The notes under the pieces are model-generated. The model was given only the letters and a program-made list of their open reading frames with translations. It was not told the origin of the DNA and made no database searches. This document shows positions 18,077 through 27,165 of a stretch of 64,000 nucleotides of DNA, piece by piece. Source of the stretch: Acidiphilium sp. PA (GTDB lineage: Bacteria; Pseudomonadota; Alphaproteobacteria; Acetobacterales; Acetobacteraceae); NCBI RefSeq assembly GCF_026191915.1, contig NZ_JAIMBY010000007.1, forward strand, positions 1-64,000. The letters are read 5' to 3'. Position 1 is the stretch's first letter, and each line of letters starts with the position of its first letter. A program made the position numbers and the translations under genes.

Positions 18077-21000
18077 ATGCATCTGCTCGTCCGCGAGACG
18101 GCGACGCTGGATGATCAGGAGGCCGCGGTCGATCTGGGGCAGAGTGCGGCGGATGTTGTCATGCTGTCGTTTTCCGACAGTGATCTGGGCGGGATGGCGC
18201 AGGCCTGGCAGGCGATGGGCGAGGGCCGGCCCCACGAGCGGCCGAGCTTGCGGCTGGCGAATCTGGTGCGGCTGCGCCACCCGCTTTCGGTGGATTTGTA
18301 CGTCGAGCAGGTGATCGCGCGGGCGCGGTGCGTGGTGATCCGCATTCTCGGCGGGGTGGATTACTGGGCGTATGGCTGCGCGGAGGTGGCGCAGGTGTGC
18401 CGGGCGGGCGGGATCGCGCTGATCATGATCGAGGGAGACGGGCGGGTGGATGCGCGGCTCGCTGCGATGTCGACCGTGAGCGGGGCGATGCGGGCGCGGA
18501 TGGCGGGGTTTCTGCGCGAGGGCGGGACAGCGAACATGGCGGCGGCGCTGGGGTTGGCGGCGCATCTGGCGGGTTTGGGTGCGGATGCCGGGGCGATGCC
18601 GGTGGCGTTGCCGGCGGCGGGGGTGTTCGGGGCGCCGGCGGCGGCAGACGGGCGGCCGGTGGCGGTTGTGGTGGTGTATCGGTCGCACGTGCTGGCGGGG
18701 GATACCGCGCCGGGCGAGGCGTTGGCGGCGGCGCTGGCGGCGCGCGGGATGGCCGTGGAGATTTGGTTCGTCGCGAGCTTGAAGGATACGGCGGCGGCGG
18801 ATTTCATCGCGGCGCGGCTGGCGGTGGTGCGGCCGGCGATCGTTTTGAATGCGACGGGGTTTGCGGCGCGGGCGGGTGCGGGGTTCGTGCTGGACCTGGC
18901 TGACGTGCCGGTGCTGCAGGTGATTTTGTCGGCTTCGTTCGATGCGGTCGGGGCGGGGTTTCGCGGTGTTTCGCAGACGGATCTGGCGATGCAGGTGGCG
19001 TTGCCGGAGCTGGATGGGCGGCTGCTGACCACGGCGATTTCGTTCAAGGCGGCGGTGGAGGAGGTTGCGGGGCTGGAGTTTGCCCGGGTGGTCAACCGGC
19101 CCGATCCGGCGGGGGTGGCGCTGGCGGCGGATCGGGCGGCGGGGTGGGTGCGGCTGGCGCGGGCGGGCGTGGCCGAGCGGCGGGTGGCGGTGGTGATTTC
19201 GGATTATCCCGGGGTGGATGGGGCGGGATCGGGTGAGGTCGGGCACGCGGTGGGGCTCGATTGTTTCGCGAGCCTGGCCGCGATGATCGAGGATATGGCG
19301 GGTGCCGGGTATGCGTGCGGCGCGCCGGTGGATGCGGCGGCGCTGGTGCAGGGATTGTGCCACGACGCGCCGGGTGCGGTGCTCGCGGTGGCGGATTATC
19401 GCCGGTATTTCGCGGACCTGCCTGCGGCGTTGCGCGATGAGATGCTGGCGGCCTGGGGCGAGCCGGAGGCGGATGCCGCGGTGGTGGCGGGGGTGTTCCG
19501 GCTGCGGCATGTGCGGTGCGGGCAGATTGTGCTGGCGGTGCAGCCGGATCGGGGGAGTTTGACCGATCGCAAAGCGGGGTATCACGATGCGGCGCTGCCG
19601 CCGTGCCATGCCTATGTGGCGTTCTATATCTGGTTGCGGCGTGAACTTGGGGTGCATGCGCTGGTGCATCTGGGCACGCATGGCACGGTGGAATGGCTGC
19701 CGGGCAAGGCGGCGGCGCTGGGGGACGCGTGCTGGCCGGTGGCGCTGCTGCGCGGGTTGCCGGTGATTTATCCGTTCATCGTGAACAATCCGGGCGAGGC
19801 GGCGGCGGCGAAGCGGCGGCTGGGGGCGGTGACGATCGGGCATCTGACGCCGCCGCTGGTGGCGGCGGGTTCGGACAGTGCTGCGCTGGAGCGGCTGATC
19901 GATGAATATGCCGCAGCCGATGGGCTGGATCGCAGGCGCGCGGCGCTGTTGCGGCGCCAGATTATCGAGCAGGCGGCGGATGGCGGGTGGCTCGCGGAAT
20001 GCGGCGTGCCGCCGGGGGCGGATGAGGATGTGGCGCTGGCGCGGCTCGATGCGTATTTGTGTGATCTCAAGGATTTGCAGATCCGCGATGGGCTGCATGT
20101 GTACGGCCGGGCGCCGCGCGGCCGGGCCGCGATGCTGGCTGCGCTGACGGCGGCGTGCCCCGCGGTGGATGGTCTGGCGGCGCGGCTCGATGGGTCGGGC
20201 GGCGGCGAGCGGGCGGCGTTGCTGGCGGCGCTCGATGGGCGGTTCGTGGCGCCGGGGCCCGCCGGGGCGCCGAGCCGGGGGCGGGCGGACGTGCTGCCGA
20301 CCGGGCGCAATCTGACCACGCTCGATCCGCGCATGATCCCGACCGGTTCGGCGATGGCGCTGGCGGCGAAAGCGGCGGACGTACTGCTGGCGCGGCATCG
20401 GCAGGATCAGGGCGATGATCTGCGGGCGGTGGTGATCGATTTATGGGGCAGCGCGAGCCTGCGGACCGGTGGCGAGGACCTGGCGCTGGCGATGATATTG
20501 CTCGGTGTTGCGCCGGTTTGGGACGCGGGGACCGGGCGGGTCAGCGGGTTCGAGATCGTGCCGCTGGCGGTGCTGGATCGGCCGCGGGTGGATGTGACGC
20601 TGCGGATTTCCGGCCTGTTTCGCGATGCGTTCGAGATGCAGATTTCACTGTTCGATGCGGCGGTGCGGGCGGTGGCGGTGCGGGATGAGGCGGTGGCGTG
20701 GAACCCGCTGGCGGCGGCGCGGGACTTGACCGGCGCGGCGTTCCGGGCGGCGACGGCGCGGATTTATGGCGCGGCACCAGGGGATTATGGCAGCGGGGTT
20801 GCGGATCGGCTGGCGCGCGGCGGCTGGCGGGATCGCGACGAACTGGGGCGGGCGTATCTCGCTGCATCGTCGAGCGCGTACGGCCAGGGGCTGGATGGCG
20901 CGGCCGATGCTGCAGGGTTCGCCGCATTGGTGCGCAGGGCCGGGGCGTTCGTGCATCAGCAGGATCATGCCGAGACCGATATTCTGGATGGTCCGGAATA

Positions 21001-21442
21001 TGCGGCGCATGAGGGCGGGTTTGCCGCGGCGGCGGCGATGCTGGGGGGTGAGGCGGCGCTGTATCATGTGGATGGGTCGCGCCCGGATGCGCCGCGCAGC
21101 CGGCTGGTGGCCGAGGAGGTGGCGCGCATCGTGCGCGGGCGGCTGGCCAATCCGCGCTGGATTGCCGGGATGATGCGGCATGGCTATCGCGGCGGGGCCG
21201 AGATGGCGCGCGGGGTGGCGGCGCTGCACGGGTTTGCCGCGACGATGCCGGCGCGGTTCGATGCGCAGTTCGATCTGGTGTTCGATGCGATGCTGGGTGA
21301 TGCGGCGGTGGATGGGTTTCTGCGGCGGGAGAATCCGGCGGCGCGGGCGGCGATCATCGCGCGTCTGGCGGACGCGCGGGGGCGGGATTTGTGGCATCCG
21401 CATCGCAATGACGTCGCGCGCGTGCTGGAGACGGGGGCGTGA
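18077..21442 (+). CDS. cobN: Cobaltochelatase large subunit CobN
   Basis: The 1121-residue ChlH/CobN family subunit binds hydrogenobyrinic acid a,c-diamide and receives Co2+ in the ATP-dependent late chelatase. The family signature HLGTHGTVEWLPGKA lies in the middle (about 19,669-19,713), followed by YPFIVNNPGEAAAAKRR. The distal NLTTLDPRMIPTGSA and LARGGWRDRDELGRAYL segments are also typical. It is somewhat shorter than the P. denitrificans protein (about 1275). The AAA+ partner CobS and the CobT subunit are not in this window, so they must be elsewhere or be replaced by other ChlI/ChlD-type subunits. It overlaps cobG by four bases. Confidence 0.96.
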   Translation: MHLLVRETATLDDQEAAVDLGQSAADVVMLSFSDSDLGGMAQAWQAMGEGRPHERPSLRLANLVRLRHPLSVDLYVEQVIARARCVVIRILGGVDYWAYGCAEVAQVCRAGGIALIMIEGDGRVDARLAAMSTVSGAMRARMAGFLREGGTANMAAALGLAAHLAGLGADAGAMPVALPAAGVFGAPAAADGRPVAVVVVYRSHVLAGDTAPGEALAAALAARGMAVEIWFVASLKDTAAADFIAARLAVVRPAIVLNATGFAARAGAGFVLDLADVPVLQVILSASFDAVGAGFRGVSQTDLAMQVALPELDGRLLTTAISFKAAVEEVAGLEFARVVNRPDPAGVALAADRAAGWVRLARAGVAERRVAVVISDYPGVDGAGSGEVGHAVGLDCFASLAAMIEDMAGAGYACGAPVDAAALVQGLCHDAPGAVLAVADYRRYFADLPAALRDEMLAAWGEPEADAAVVAGVFRLRHVRCGQIVLAVQPDRGSLTDRKAGYHDAALPPCHAYVAFYIWLRRELGVHALVHLGTHGTVEWLPGKAAALGDACWPVALLRGLPVIYPFIVNNPGEAAAAKRRLGAVTIGHLTPPLVAAGSDSAALERLIDEYAAADGLDRRRAALLRRQIIEQAADGGWLAECGVPPGADEDVALARLDAYLCDLKDLQIRDGLHVYGRAPRGRAAMLAALTAACPAVDGLAARLDGSGGGERAALLAALDGRFVAPGPAGAPSRGRADVLPTGRNLTTLDPRMIPTGSAMALAAKAADVLLARHRQDQGDDLRAVVIDLWGSASLRTGGEDLALAMILLGVAPVWDAGTGRVSGFEIVPLAVLDRPRVDVTLRISGLFRDAFEMQISLFDAAVRAVAVRDEAVAWNPLAAARDLTGAAFRAATARIYGAAPGDYGSGVADRLARGGWRDRDELGRAYLAASSSAYGQGLDGAADAAGFAALVRRAGAFVHQQDHAETDILDGPEYAAHEGGFAAAAAMLGGEAALYHVDGSRPDAPRSRLVAEEVARIVRGRLANPRWIAGMMRHGYRGGAEMARGVAALHGFAATMPARFDAQFDLVFDAMLGDAAVDGFLRRENPAARAAIIARLADARGRDLWHPHRNDVARVLETGA

Positions 21443-22557
21443 GCCTGCGCGGCTGGTGCCCGAGCCTGGCCGAGCCGATGCCGGCGGCGGATGGGCTGCT
21501 GGTGCGGCTGCGGCCGCGTCTCGCACGGTTGCGCGCGGCCGAGGCGCGGTTGGTCGCCGATGCGGCGGCGCGGCACGGCAATGGCGCGATCGAGCTCACC
21601 AGCCGGGGCAATCTGCAGCTGCGCGGGTTCAGCGCGGCATCGGCCGTGGCGGCGGCGGCGATGATCGGGCATCTGGACCAGCCGGCGCGGCGGCCGCAGC
21701 TTCTGACGGCGCCGTTGCTCGGGGTCGATCCGGCGGCGCATCCGGCGGGTGAGGTATTGGCGGCGGGGTTGGGCGCGGTGATCGCGGCGCTGCCGGCGGT
21801 GAGCGGCCGGGCGGAGAAGTTTTTCATCACGCTCGATGCCGGCGGGGCGGCGGGGCTGGGCGCGACGGGGGCGGATATCGCGATTACGGCGGCTGTCCCT
21901 GCGATGCGGGACGCGGGCTGGGTGCTGCGGCGGGATGGTGATCCGCACGCGGTGGTTTGTGCGACCGATGCGGTGGTCGGCGTGGTCGAGGGGTGGTTGC
22001 GCGACTGGCTGCGGGCGGGCGTGGCGCGGATGCGCGCGATAGGCCCGGGGGCGGCGGCTGCGGTGCGGGTCGGTGCGGCGGTGCCTGTGCACAGGATACC
22101 GGGTGTTGCGATGGTTTCGGTGCCGTTCGGGGCGATGGACGCGGCGCGGTTGCGGGCGATCGCGGATAGGGCTGATCCGGGGGATGGCGTGCTGCGGTTG
22201 ACGCCGTGGCGGGTGATCATGCTGGCGGGGGTGCATGCCGATGCCTATGCCGATGCGCCGGCGGGGGCTGCGGTGCGGGCGTGTATCGGGCGGCGCGGTT
22301 GTGCGGCGGCGAGCACGGATACCCGGGCGGATGCGGCGGTGCTGGCGGCGCATTTCGGGGCTGATGGCGATGTGCATGTTTCGGGCTGCGCCAAGGGGTG
22401 CGCGCATCCGATGGCGGCGGCGCTGACGCTGGTCGGGCGGGACGGGCGGTATGATGTGGTGGTGGATGGGCGGGCGGGCGATGCGCCGGTGCGGGAGGGC
22501 CTCGCCCTGGCCGATGTGGTCGCGCAGTTCGGGCTGCACGCCGGTGCGTTGGCATGA
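21439..22557 (+). CDS. cobG: Precorrin-3B synthase
   Basis: The 372-residue sulfite/nitrite-reductase-like enzyme hydroxylates C20 of precorrin-3A using O2, the marker step of the aerobic cobalamin route. An N-terminal ferredoxin-like half carries ELTSRGNLQLRG (52-63). The [4Fe-4S] ligands are Cys282, Cys288, Cys317 and Cys321 (C-x5-C...C-x3-C, in CIGRRGC and SGCAKGC). All four cysteines are intact. ATGA overlaps join it to cobN and cobH. It implies oxygen-dependent B12 synthesis. Confidence 0.95.
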   Translation: MSLRGWCPSLAEPMPAADGLLVRLRPRLARLRAAEARLVADAAARHGNGAIELTSRGNLQLRGFSAASAVAAAAMIGHLDQPARRPQLLTAPLLGVDPAAHPAGEVLAAGLGAVIAALPAVSGRAEKFFITLDAGGAAGLGATGADIAITAAVPAMRDAGWVLRRDGDPHAVVCATDAVVGVVEGWLRDWLRAGVARMRAIGPGAAAAVRVGAAVPVHRIPGVAMVSVPFGAMDAARLRAIADRADPGDGVLRLTPWRVIMLAGVHADAYADAPAGAAVRACIGRRGCAAASTDTRADAAVLAAHFGADGDVHVSGCAKGCAHPMAAALTLVGRDGRYDVVVDGRAGDAPVREGLALADVVAQFGLHAGALA

Positions 22558-23183
22558 GTGATTACGATTACATTCGCGATGGCGCGGCGATTTACGCGCG
22601 CTCGTTCGCGACCATCCGCGACGAGGCGGATCTCGGCGGGTTGACGCCGGGCGAGGCGTTGGTGGCGGTGCGGGTGATCCACGCGTGCGGCATGGTCGAT
22701 GTCGTGCGGGATCTGCGATTTTCGCCGGGGTTCGCCGATGCGGCGGCGGCTGCGTTGCGGGCGGGGGCGCCGGTGTTGTGCGATTCCGAAATGGTCGCGC
22801 ATGGCATCACCAGGGCGCGGCTGCCGGCGGGGAATTCGGTGATCTGCACCCTGCGCGATGCCGCGGTGCCGGCGCTGGCGGCCACGATCGGCAATACGCG
22901 CTCGGCGGCGGCGCTCGATTTATGGGGTGAGCGGCTGGGCGGGGCGGTGGTGGCGATCGGCAATGCGCCGACCGCGCTGTTTCATCTGCTGGAATTGATC
23001 GACCGTGGCGCGCCGCGTCCGGCCGCGATCATCGGCATGCCGGTGGGTTTCGTGGGTGCCGCGGAATCGAAGGCGGCACTGGCGGCGCAGGATGCGGTGC
23101 CGTTCGTGATCGTGACCGGGCGGCGCGGCGGCAGCGCGATGGCGGCGGCGGCGGTGAATGCGCTGGCGAGCCCGGTTGAATGA
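22554..23183 (+). CDS. cobH: Precorrin-8X methylmutase
   Basis: The 209-residue enzyme moves the C11 methyl group to C12, converting precorrin-8x to hydrogenobyrinic acid. The catalytic histidine is His43 in RVIHACGMVD, matching the position known in P. denitrificans CobH. Other family segments are VLCDSEMVAHGI, GNAPTALFHLLEL and PVGFVGAAESK. Four-base overlaps link it to cobG and cobI. Confidence 0.96.
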   Translation: MSDYDYIRDGAAIYARSFATIRDEADLGGLTPGEALVAVRVIHACGMVDVVRDLRFSPGFADAAAAALRAGAPVLCDSEMVAHGITRARLPAGNSVICTLRDAAVPALAATIGNTRSAAALDLWGERLGGAVVAIGNAPTALFHLLELIDRGAPRPAAIIGMPVGFVGAAESKAALAAQDAVPFVIVTGRRGGSAMAAAAVNALASPVE

Positions 23184-23905
23184 CCGGCACGCTCTATACG
23201 ATCGGGATGGGGCCGGGTGATCCGGAGCTGGTGACGCTGAAGGCGGCGCGGATTCTGGCTGCGGTGCCGGTGGTGGCGTTTTTCGCCAAGCGCGGGCGGA
23301 TTGGCCATGCGCGCGGCATCGCGGCTCCGCTGATCGGGGCGGGGGCGGCGGAGTTGCGGTTCGAATATCCGTATACCACGGAAGTTGCGCATGATGATCC
23401 GCAATATCGGGCTGCAATGGATTGTTTTTACGGCAAATCGGCCGAGTCAGTCGCGGCGGCGCTGGATGGTGGCGACGATGTTGCGCTGCTGTGCGAGGGC
23501 GACCCGTTTTTCTATGGCTCGGCGATGTATTTGTTCGACCGGCTGGCGCGCGCCTATCGCAGCGAGACTGTGCCGGGGGTGGCGGGGATGAGCGGGTGCT
23601 GGAGCCGCGCCGGGCTGCCGATGGTGCATGGCGATGACGTGCTGAGCATTCTGCCGGGCACGCTGGACGAGGCCGATTTGGTCGCAAGGCTGGCGGGCGC
23701 GGAGGCGGCGGTGATCATGAAAGTGGGGCGGAATCTGGAGAAGATCCGCCGTGCGCTGGAGCGGGCGGGGGTGATCGACCGGGCCGTGTATGTCGAGCGG
23801 GGCACGATGAGCGGGGAGCGGATCGTGCCGCTGCGGGCGCTGGTGACACCGACCGCGCCGTATTTTTCGATGATCCTGGTGCCAGGGCGGCAGGGCATTC
23901 GATGA
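23180..23905 (+). CDS. cobI: Precorrin-2 C20-methyltransferase
   Basis: This 241-residue SAM-dependent tetrapyrrole methylase acts on precorrin-2. The N-terminal GMGPGDPELVTLKAARIL (9-26) is the SAM/substrate loop of the family. The central CEGDPFFYGSAMYLFDRL and the downstream VPGVAGMSGCWSRAG identify the CobI branch. Its length is normal. It is the sixth gene of the riboswitch-controlled operon. Confidence 0.95.
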   Translation: MTGTLYTIGMGPGDPELVTLKAARILAAVPVVAFFAKRGRIGHARGIAAPLIGAGAAELRFEYPYTTEVAHDDPQYRAAMDCFYGKSAESVAAALDGGDDVALLCEGDPFFYGSAMYLFDRLARAYRSETVPGVAGMSGCWSRAGLPMVHGDDVLSILPGTLDEADLVARLAGAEAAVIMKVGRNLEKIRRALERAGVIDRAVYVERGTMSGERIVPLRALVTPTAPYFSMILVPGRQGIR

Positions 23906-24660
23906 GCGGAGCGGGGCGGTTGATCGTGGTCGGGCTGGGGCCTGGCGATCCGGCGATGCAGACGCCGCAGGCGGCGGCGGCGCTTGCGGAAGCGACCGAT
24001 CTGATCGGCTATGGGCCGTATCTGGCGCGGGTGCCGGCGCGGCCGGGCGTGGTGCAGCACCCGACTGATAACCGGGTGGAGCTGGACCGGGCGCGCCATG
24101 CGTTGACGCTTGCGGCGGCGGGGCGGGTGGTGGTGGTGGTGTCATCCGGTGATGCCGGGGTGTTCGCGATGGCGAGCGCGGTGTTCGAGGCGATCGATCA
24201 TGGCGAGGCGGCCTGGCGGGCGCTGGACGTGCGCGTGGTGCCGGGGATTTCGGCGCTGCTGGCGGTGGCGGCACGGGTCGGCGCGCCGCTGGGGCATGAT
24301 TTTTGCGCGATCTCGCTGTCGGATAATCTGAAACCCTGGGAGTTGGTGGAGCAGCGATTGGTCGCGGCGGCGGGCGCGGGGTTCGTGCTCGCGCTGTATA
24401 ACCCGGCGTCGCGGGCGCGGCCATGGCAGATCGGGCGGTGCTTCGAGGTGCTGCGCGGCGTGCTGCCGGGATCGGTGCCGGTGATTTTTGCGACCGCCGT
24501 GAGCCGGGCGGATGAGGCGGTGACGGTGGTGCGGCTCGATGCGGCGGACCCGGCGCTGGCGGATATGCGGACGCTGGTGCTGGTGGGCAGTGCGGCGACA
24601 CGGATGGTGGCGCGTGAGGCGGGGGCGCCGTGGGTTTATACGCCGCGGGGGGTGGGGTGA
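23902..24660 (+). CDS. cobJ: Precorrin-3B C17-methyltransferase
   Basis: The 252-residue methylase catalyses ring contraction with C17 methylation, directly after CobG. The N-terminal VGLGPGDPAMQTPQA is followed by DLIGYGPYLARVP, VVVSSGDAGVFAMAS and VPGISALLAVAARVGAPLGHDFCAISLSD, all CobJ/CbiH hallmarks. It is the last gene of the operon and converges on cobK across a repeat element. Confidence 0.95.
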   Translation: MSGAGRLIVVGLGPGDPAMQTPQAAAALAEATDLIGYGPYLARVPARPGVVQHPTDNRVELDRARHALTLAAAGRVVVVVSSGDAGVFAMASAVFEAIDHGEAAWRALDVRVVPGISALLAVAARVGAPLGHDFCAISLSDNLKPWELVEQRLVAAAGAGFVLALYNPASRARPWQIGRCFEVLRGVLPGSVPVIFATAVSRADEAVTVVRLDAADPALADMRTLVLVGSAATRMVAREAGAPWVYTPRGVG

Positions 24661-24678
24661 GGCAGGGACGGGTAGGGG

Positions 24679-24805
24679 AAGACTTCTTTTTTGAAAAAAA
24701 GAAGCAAAAAACTTTTGTTTATCCGGGGCACGGGCGGTTTCAGCGGCACGGGCCCCATGGATCAAAGTTTTTTTGCTTCTTTTTTTTCAAAAAAAGAAGT
24801 CTTCT
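24679..24805. repeat. Full-length dispersed T/A-hairpin element (copy D)
   Basis: The left arm (24679-24718) and right arm (24763-24805) are inverted near-copies built from CTTCTTTTTTGAAAAAAAG and GCAAAAAACTTT. They surround a G+C-rich core with GGGGCACGGGCGGTTTCAGC. It fills the 170-bp gap between convergent cobJ and cobK, where it could terminate both. Confidence 0.8.
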
Positions 24806-24830
24806 CACTTCTTTTTACTGTGATGCTCGC

Positions 24831-25604
24831 CTAGCGCGCCGTGCTGACTTGGCGTTTCAGCCAGTCCAGCGCGCCATCGGCGTCGGGCACGGTCGGGCAG
24901 GGTGGCAGGCTTGGCCGGGCGATCATGATGATCGGGATGCCGAGCGTGCGGGCGGCGGTGAGTTTGGCTGCGGTTGCGGCGGCGCCTGCGTTTTTGGTGA
25001 CGATGATCTCGATCCGGTGGGTTTGGAGCAGGGCGGTTTCGGCCGCGACGGTGAACGGGCCGCGGGCGGTGATGAGGGTGGCGTTTGGCGGGCACAGGGC
25101 CGCGGCTGGCGGATCGACGCTGCGGATGATGTAGTCGTGCCAGGGGGCGGCGCGGAACGGCGCGAGGTCCTGCTGGCCGATGGTGAGGAAGACGCGGCGG
25201 CGCGTGGGGCCGAGCGCCTCGGCCGCCTGGGTCATAGTGGTGACATGCGTCCATTGGTCGCCCGGTTCGGCGCGCCAGGCGGGGCGGTTGATCCGCAGGA
25301 TTGGTGTGGCGGTGAGGGCGGCGGCCTGGCAGGCGTGGGCGCTGATTTGGGCGGCGAAGGGGTGGGTCGCATCGATGATCGCTGCGGTTTCGGTGGTGCG
25401 GAGGTAGGCGACCAGACCGGCGATGCCGCCGAAGCCGCCGATGCGGTGGGGAATGGGCGGCAGGATTGGCGCGGCGGTGCGGCCGGCCAGCGACAATGTG
25501 GCGGCGATGGTGGGCTCGTGCGCCAGCGCGCGGGCGATATTTGTGGCTTCGGTGGTGCCGCCGAGAATGAGGGTGCGCAGGGGCAGCGATGAGCTTGGAT
25601 CCAT
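24831..25604 (-). CDS. cobK: Precorrin-6A reductase
   Basis: The 257-residue CobK/CbiJ family reductase uses NAD(P)H to reduce precorrin-6A. Typical segments are the N-terminal LILGGTTEATNIA (nucleotide-binding loop), IIDATHPFAAQISAHA, RINRPAW and the C-terminal TKNAGAAATAAKL. The ATG at 25604 lies inside the divergent cobL start region, overlapping it by 16 bases. No internal ATG fits, so the overlap seems real. Confidence 0.94.
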   Translation of the reverse strand: MDPSSSLPLRTLILGGTTEATNIARALAHEPTIAATLSLAGRTAAPILPPIPHRIGGFGGIAGLVAYLRTTETAAIIDATHPFAAQISAHACQAAALTATPILRINRPAWRAEPGDQWTHVTTMTQAAEALGPTRRRVFLTIGQQDLAPFRAAPWHDYIIRSVDPPAAALCPPNATLITARGPFTVAAETALLQTHRIEIIVTKNAGAAATAAKLTAARTLGIPIIMIARPSLPPCPTVPDADGALDWLKRQVSTAR

Positions 25605-26794
25605 GGCTGAGCATTCTGGGGATCGGGGAGGATGGTGTCGATGGGCTGTCGGGGGCGGCGCGCGGCTTGATCGGGCGGGCGGCGCTGGTGGTGGGTGGTG
25701 CGCGGCATCTGCGGCTGGCGGCGGGGTTGATCACGGGCGAGTCTCTGATGTGGCCGCGGCCGATGGATCAGGCGTTTCCGGCGATTTTTTCGCGGCGCGG
25801 CCAAGCGGTGGTGGTGCTGGCGTCGGGTGATCCGTTTTTTCATGGGGTGGGGTCGGTGTTGGCTTCGCATGTCGCGCGGGGGGAGTTTGTGTGCCTGCCG
25901 GTGGCGTCCTGCGTGTCGCTGGCGGCGGCGCGGCTGGGCTGGGCGTTGCAGGGTACGCCGGTGATTTCGTGTTGCGGCCTGCCGGTGGCGCGGGTGATTC
26001 CGCATCTGCATGACGGGGCGCGGCTGCTGGTGCTGTCCGCCGATGCGACGACGCCGGGCGACGTCGCATCGGTGCTGCTGGCGCGGGGTTTTGGGGCGTC
26101 GCGCGTGCATGTGCTGGAGGCGCTGGGCGGTCCTTGTGAGCGGCATCGGGTGGTGGCGGCGGATCGGATGCCGGATGATGTGGGGCCGCTGAATTTGCTG
26201 GCGATCGAGGTGGCGGGTGCTGCGGGGATGCCGCGCGTGGCCGGGCTGGCGGATGGGTGGTTCGCGCATGATGGGCAGATCACCAAATCCGAGATCAGGG
26301 CGGCGACCTTGGCGGCGCTGGCGCCGGTGCCGGGGGAGTTGCTGTGGGATATCGGCTGCGGGTCGGGCTCGGTCGCGATCGAGTGGTTGCTCGCGCATCC
26401 GGCCAATCGGGCGATCGGGCTGGAGCGGGATGCGGTGCGGGCAGCGCGGGCGCGGGAGAATGCGCTGAGGCTGGGCGTGCCGCGGTTCGAGGTGCGGCAG
26501 GGGGCGGCGCCGGATGATATCGATGATTTGTGGCCGGCGCCGGATGCGGTGTTCATCGGTGGTGGGGCGCGGCGGGATGGATTGATCGGGCGGTGCTGGG
26601 CGGCGCTGCGGGCGGGCGGGCGGCTGGTGGTGAATGCGGTGACGATCGAGACCGAGGCCGTGCTGTTCGCGGCGTATCGGAACTATGGCGGGGGATTGAC
26701 GCGGTTATCGATCGATCGGCTTGATCCGGTGGGCGGGTTGCACGGGTTTCGCCCGGCGATGACGGTGACGCAGTGGCGCGGGGTGAAGCCGTGA
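25589..26794 (+). CDS. cobL: Precorrin-6Y C5,15-methyltransferase (decarboxylating)
   Basis: The 401-residue fusion has an N-terminal CbiE-type methylase (LGIGEDGVDGLS near residue 10, LASGDPFFHGVG near 88). Its C-terminal CbiT-type domain has SAM motif DIGCGSGSVAIEWLL near residue 255. It methylates C5 and C15 and decarboxylates the C12 acetate. AGGGGC precedes the ATG at a good distance. It heads the cobL-cobE-cobM run, which is joined by GTGA overlaps. Confidence 0.95.
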   Translation: MSLDPWLSILGIGEDGVDGLSGAARGLIGRAALVVGGARHLRLAAGLITGESLMWPRPMDQAFPAIFSRRGQAVVVLASGDPFFHGVGSVLASHVARGEFVCLPVASCVSLAAARLGWALQGTPVISCCGLPVARVIPHLHDGARLLVLSADATTPGDVASVLLARGFGASRVHVLEALGGPCERHRVVAADRMPDDVGPLNLLAIEVAGAAGMPRVAGLADGWFAHDGQITKSEIRAATLAALAPVPGELLWDIGCGSGSVAIEWLLAHPANRAIGLERDAVRAARARENALRLGVPRFEVRQGAAPDDIDDLWPAPDAVFIGGGARRDGLIGRCWAALRAGGRLVVNAVTIETEAVLFAAYRNYGGGLTRLSIDRLDPVGGLHGFRPAMTVTQWRGVKP

Positions 26795-27165
26795 TCGTGG
26801 CGGGGATCGGCTGCCGGGCGGGGTGCGATGCGGCGGGTATCGTGGCGCTGGTGGAACGGGCGGCGGGGTTGGGCGGGTGCCGGGTGGATGTGCTGGCGGC
26901 GCCGCGGTTCAAATCCGCTGAGGCGGGCGTGGCGGCGGCGGCGCGGTTGTTGGATGTGGCGATGGTCTGGGTCGAGCCCGATGCGCTGGTTTCGGTCCAG
27001 GCGCGGTGCGTGACGCGATCGGCGCGGGTGGCGGCGGCGGTGGGTGTGGCATCGGTCGCGGAAGGGTGCGCGTTGGCGGTGGCGGGAGCACAGGGCCGGC
27101 TGGTGCTGGCGCGGATTGCGGGCGATGGGGCGACGTGCGCGCTGGCGCGGGGTGAGGCGTCGTGA
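26791..27165 (+). CDS. cobE: CobE/CbiG C-terminal domain protein
   Basis: This protein of about 124 residues matches the CobE/CbiG-C fold: [20 protein letters not shown] at the start, [15 protein letters not shown] and [11 protein letters not shown] later. CobE is required for cobalamin synthesis in P. denitrificans, although its reaction is unclear. I chose GTG 26791 because it overlaps the cobL stop as GTGA and starts the family-like VAGIG strand; GTG 26773 is possible. The downstream junction with cobM is also GTGA. Confidence 0.85.
   Translation: MIVAGIGCRAGCDAAGIVALVERAAGLGGCRVDVLAAPRFKSAEAGVAAAARLLDVAMVWVEPDALVSVQARCVTRSARVAAAVGVASVAEGCALAVAGAQGRLVLARIAGDGATCALARGEAS

Noticed and set aside
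20645-22539. Minus-strand open frames opposite cobN and cobG
   Set aside because: They are Arg/Pro-rich shadows of the strongly supported plus-strand cob genes.
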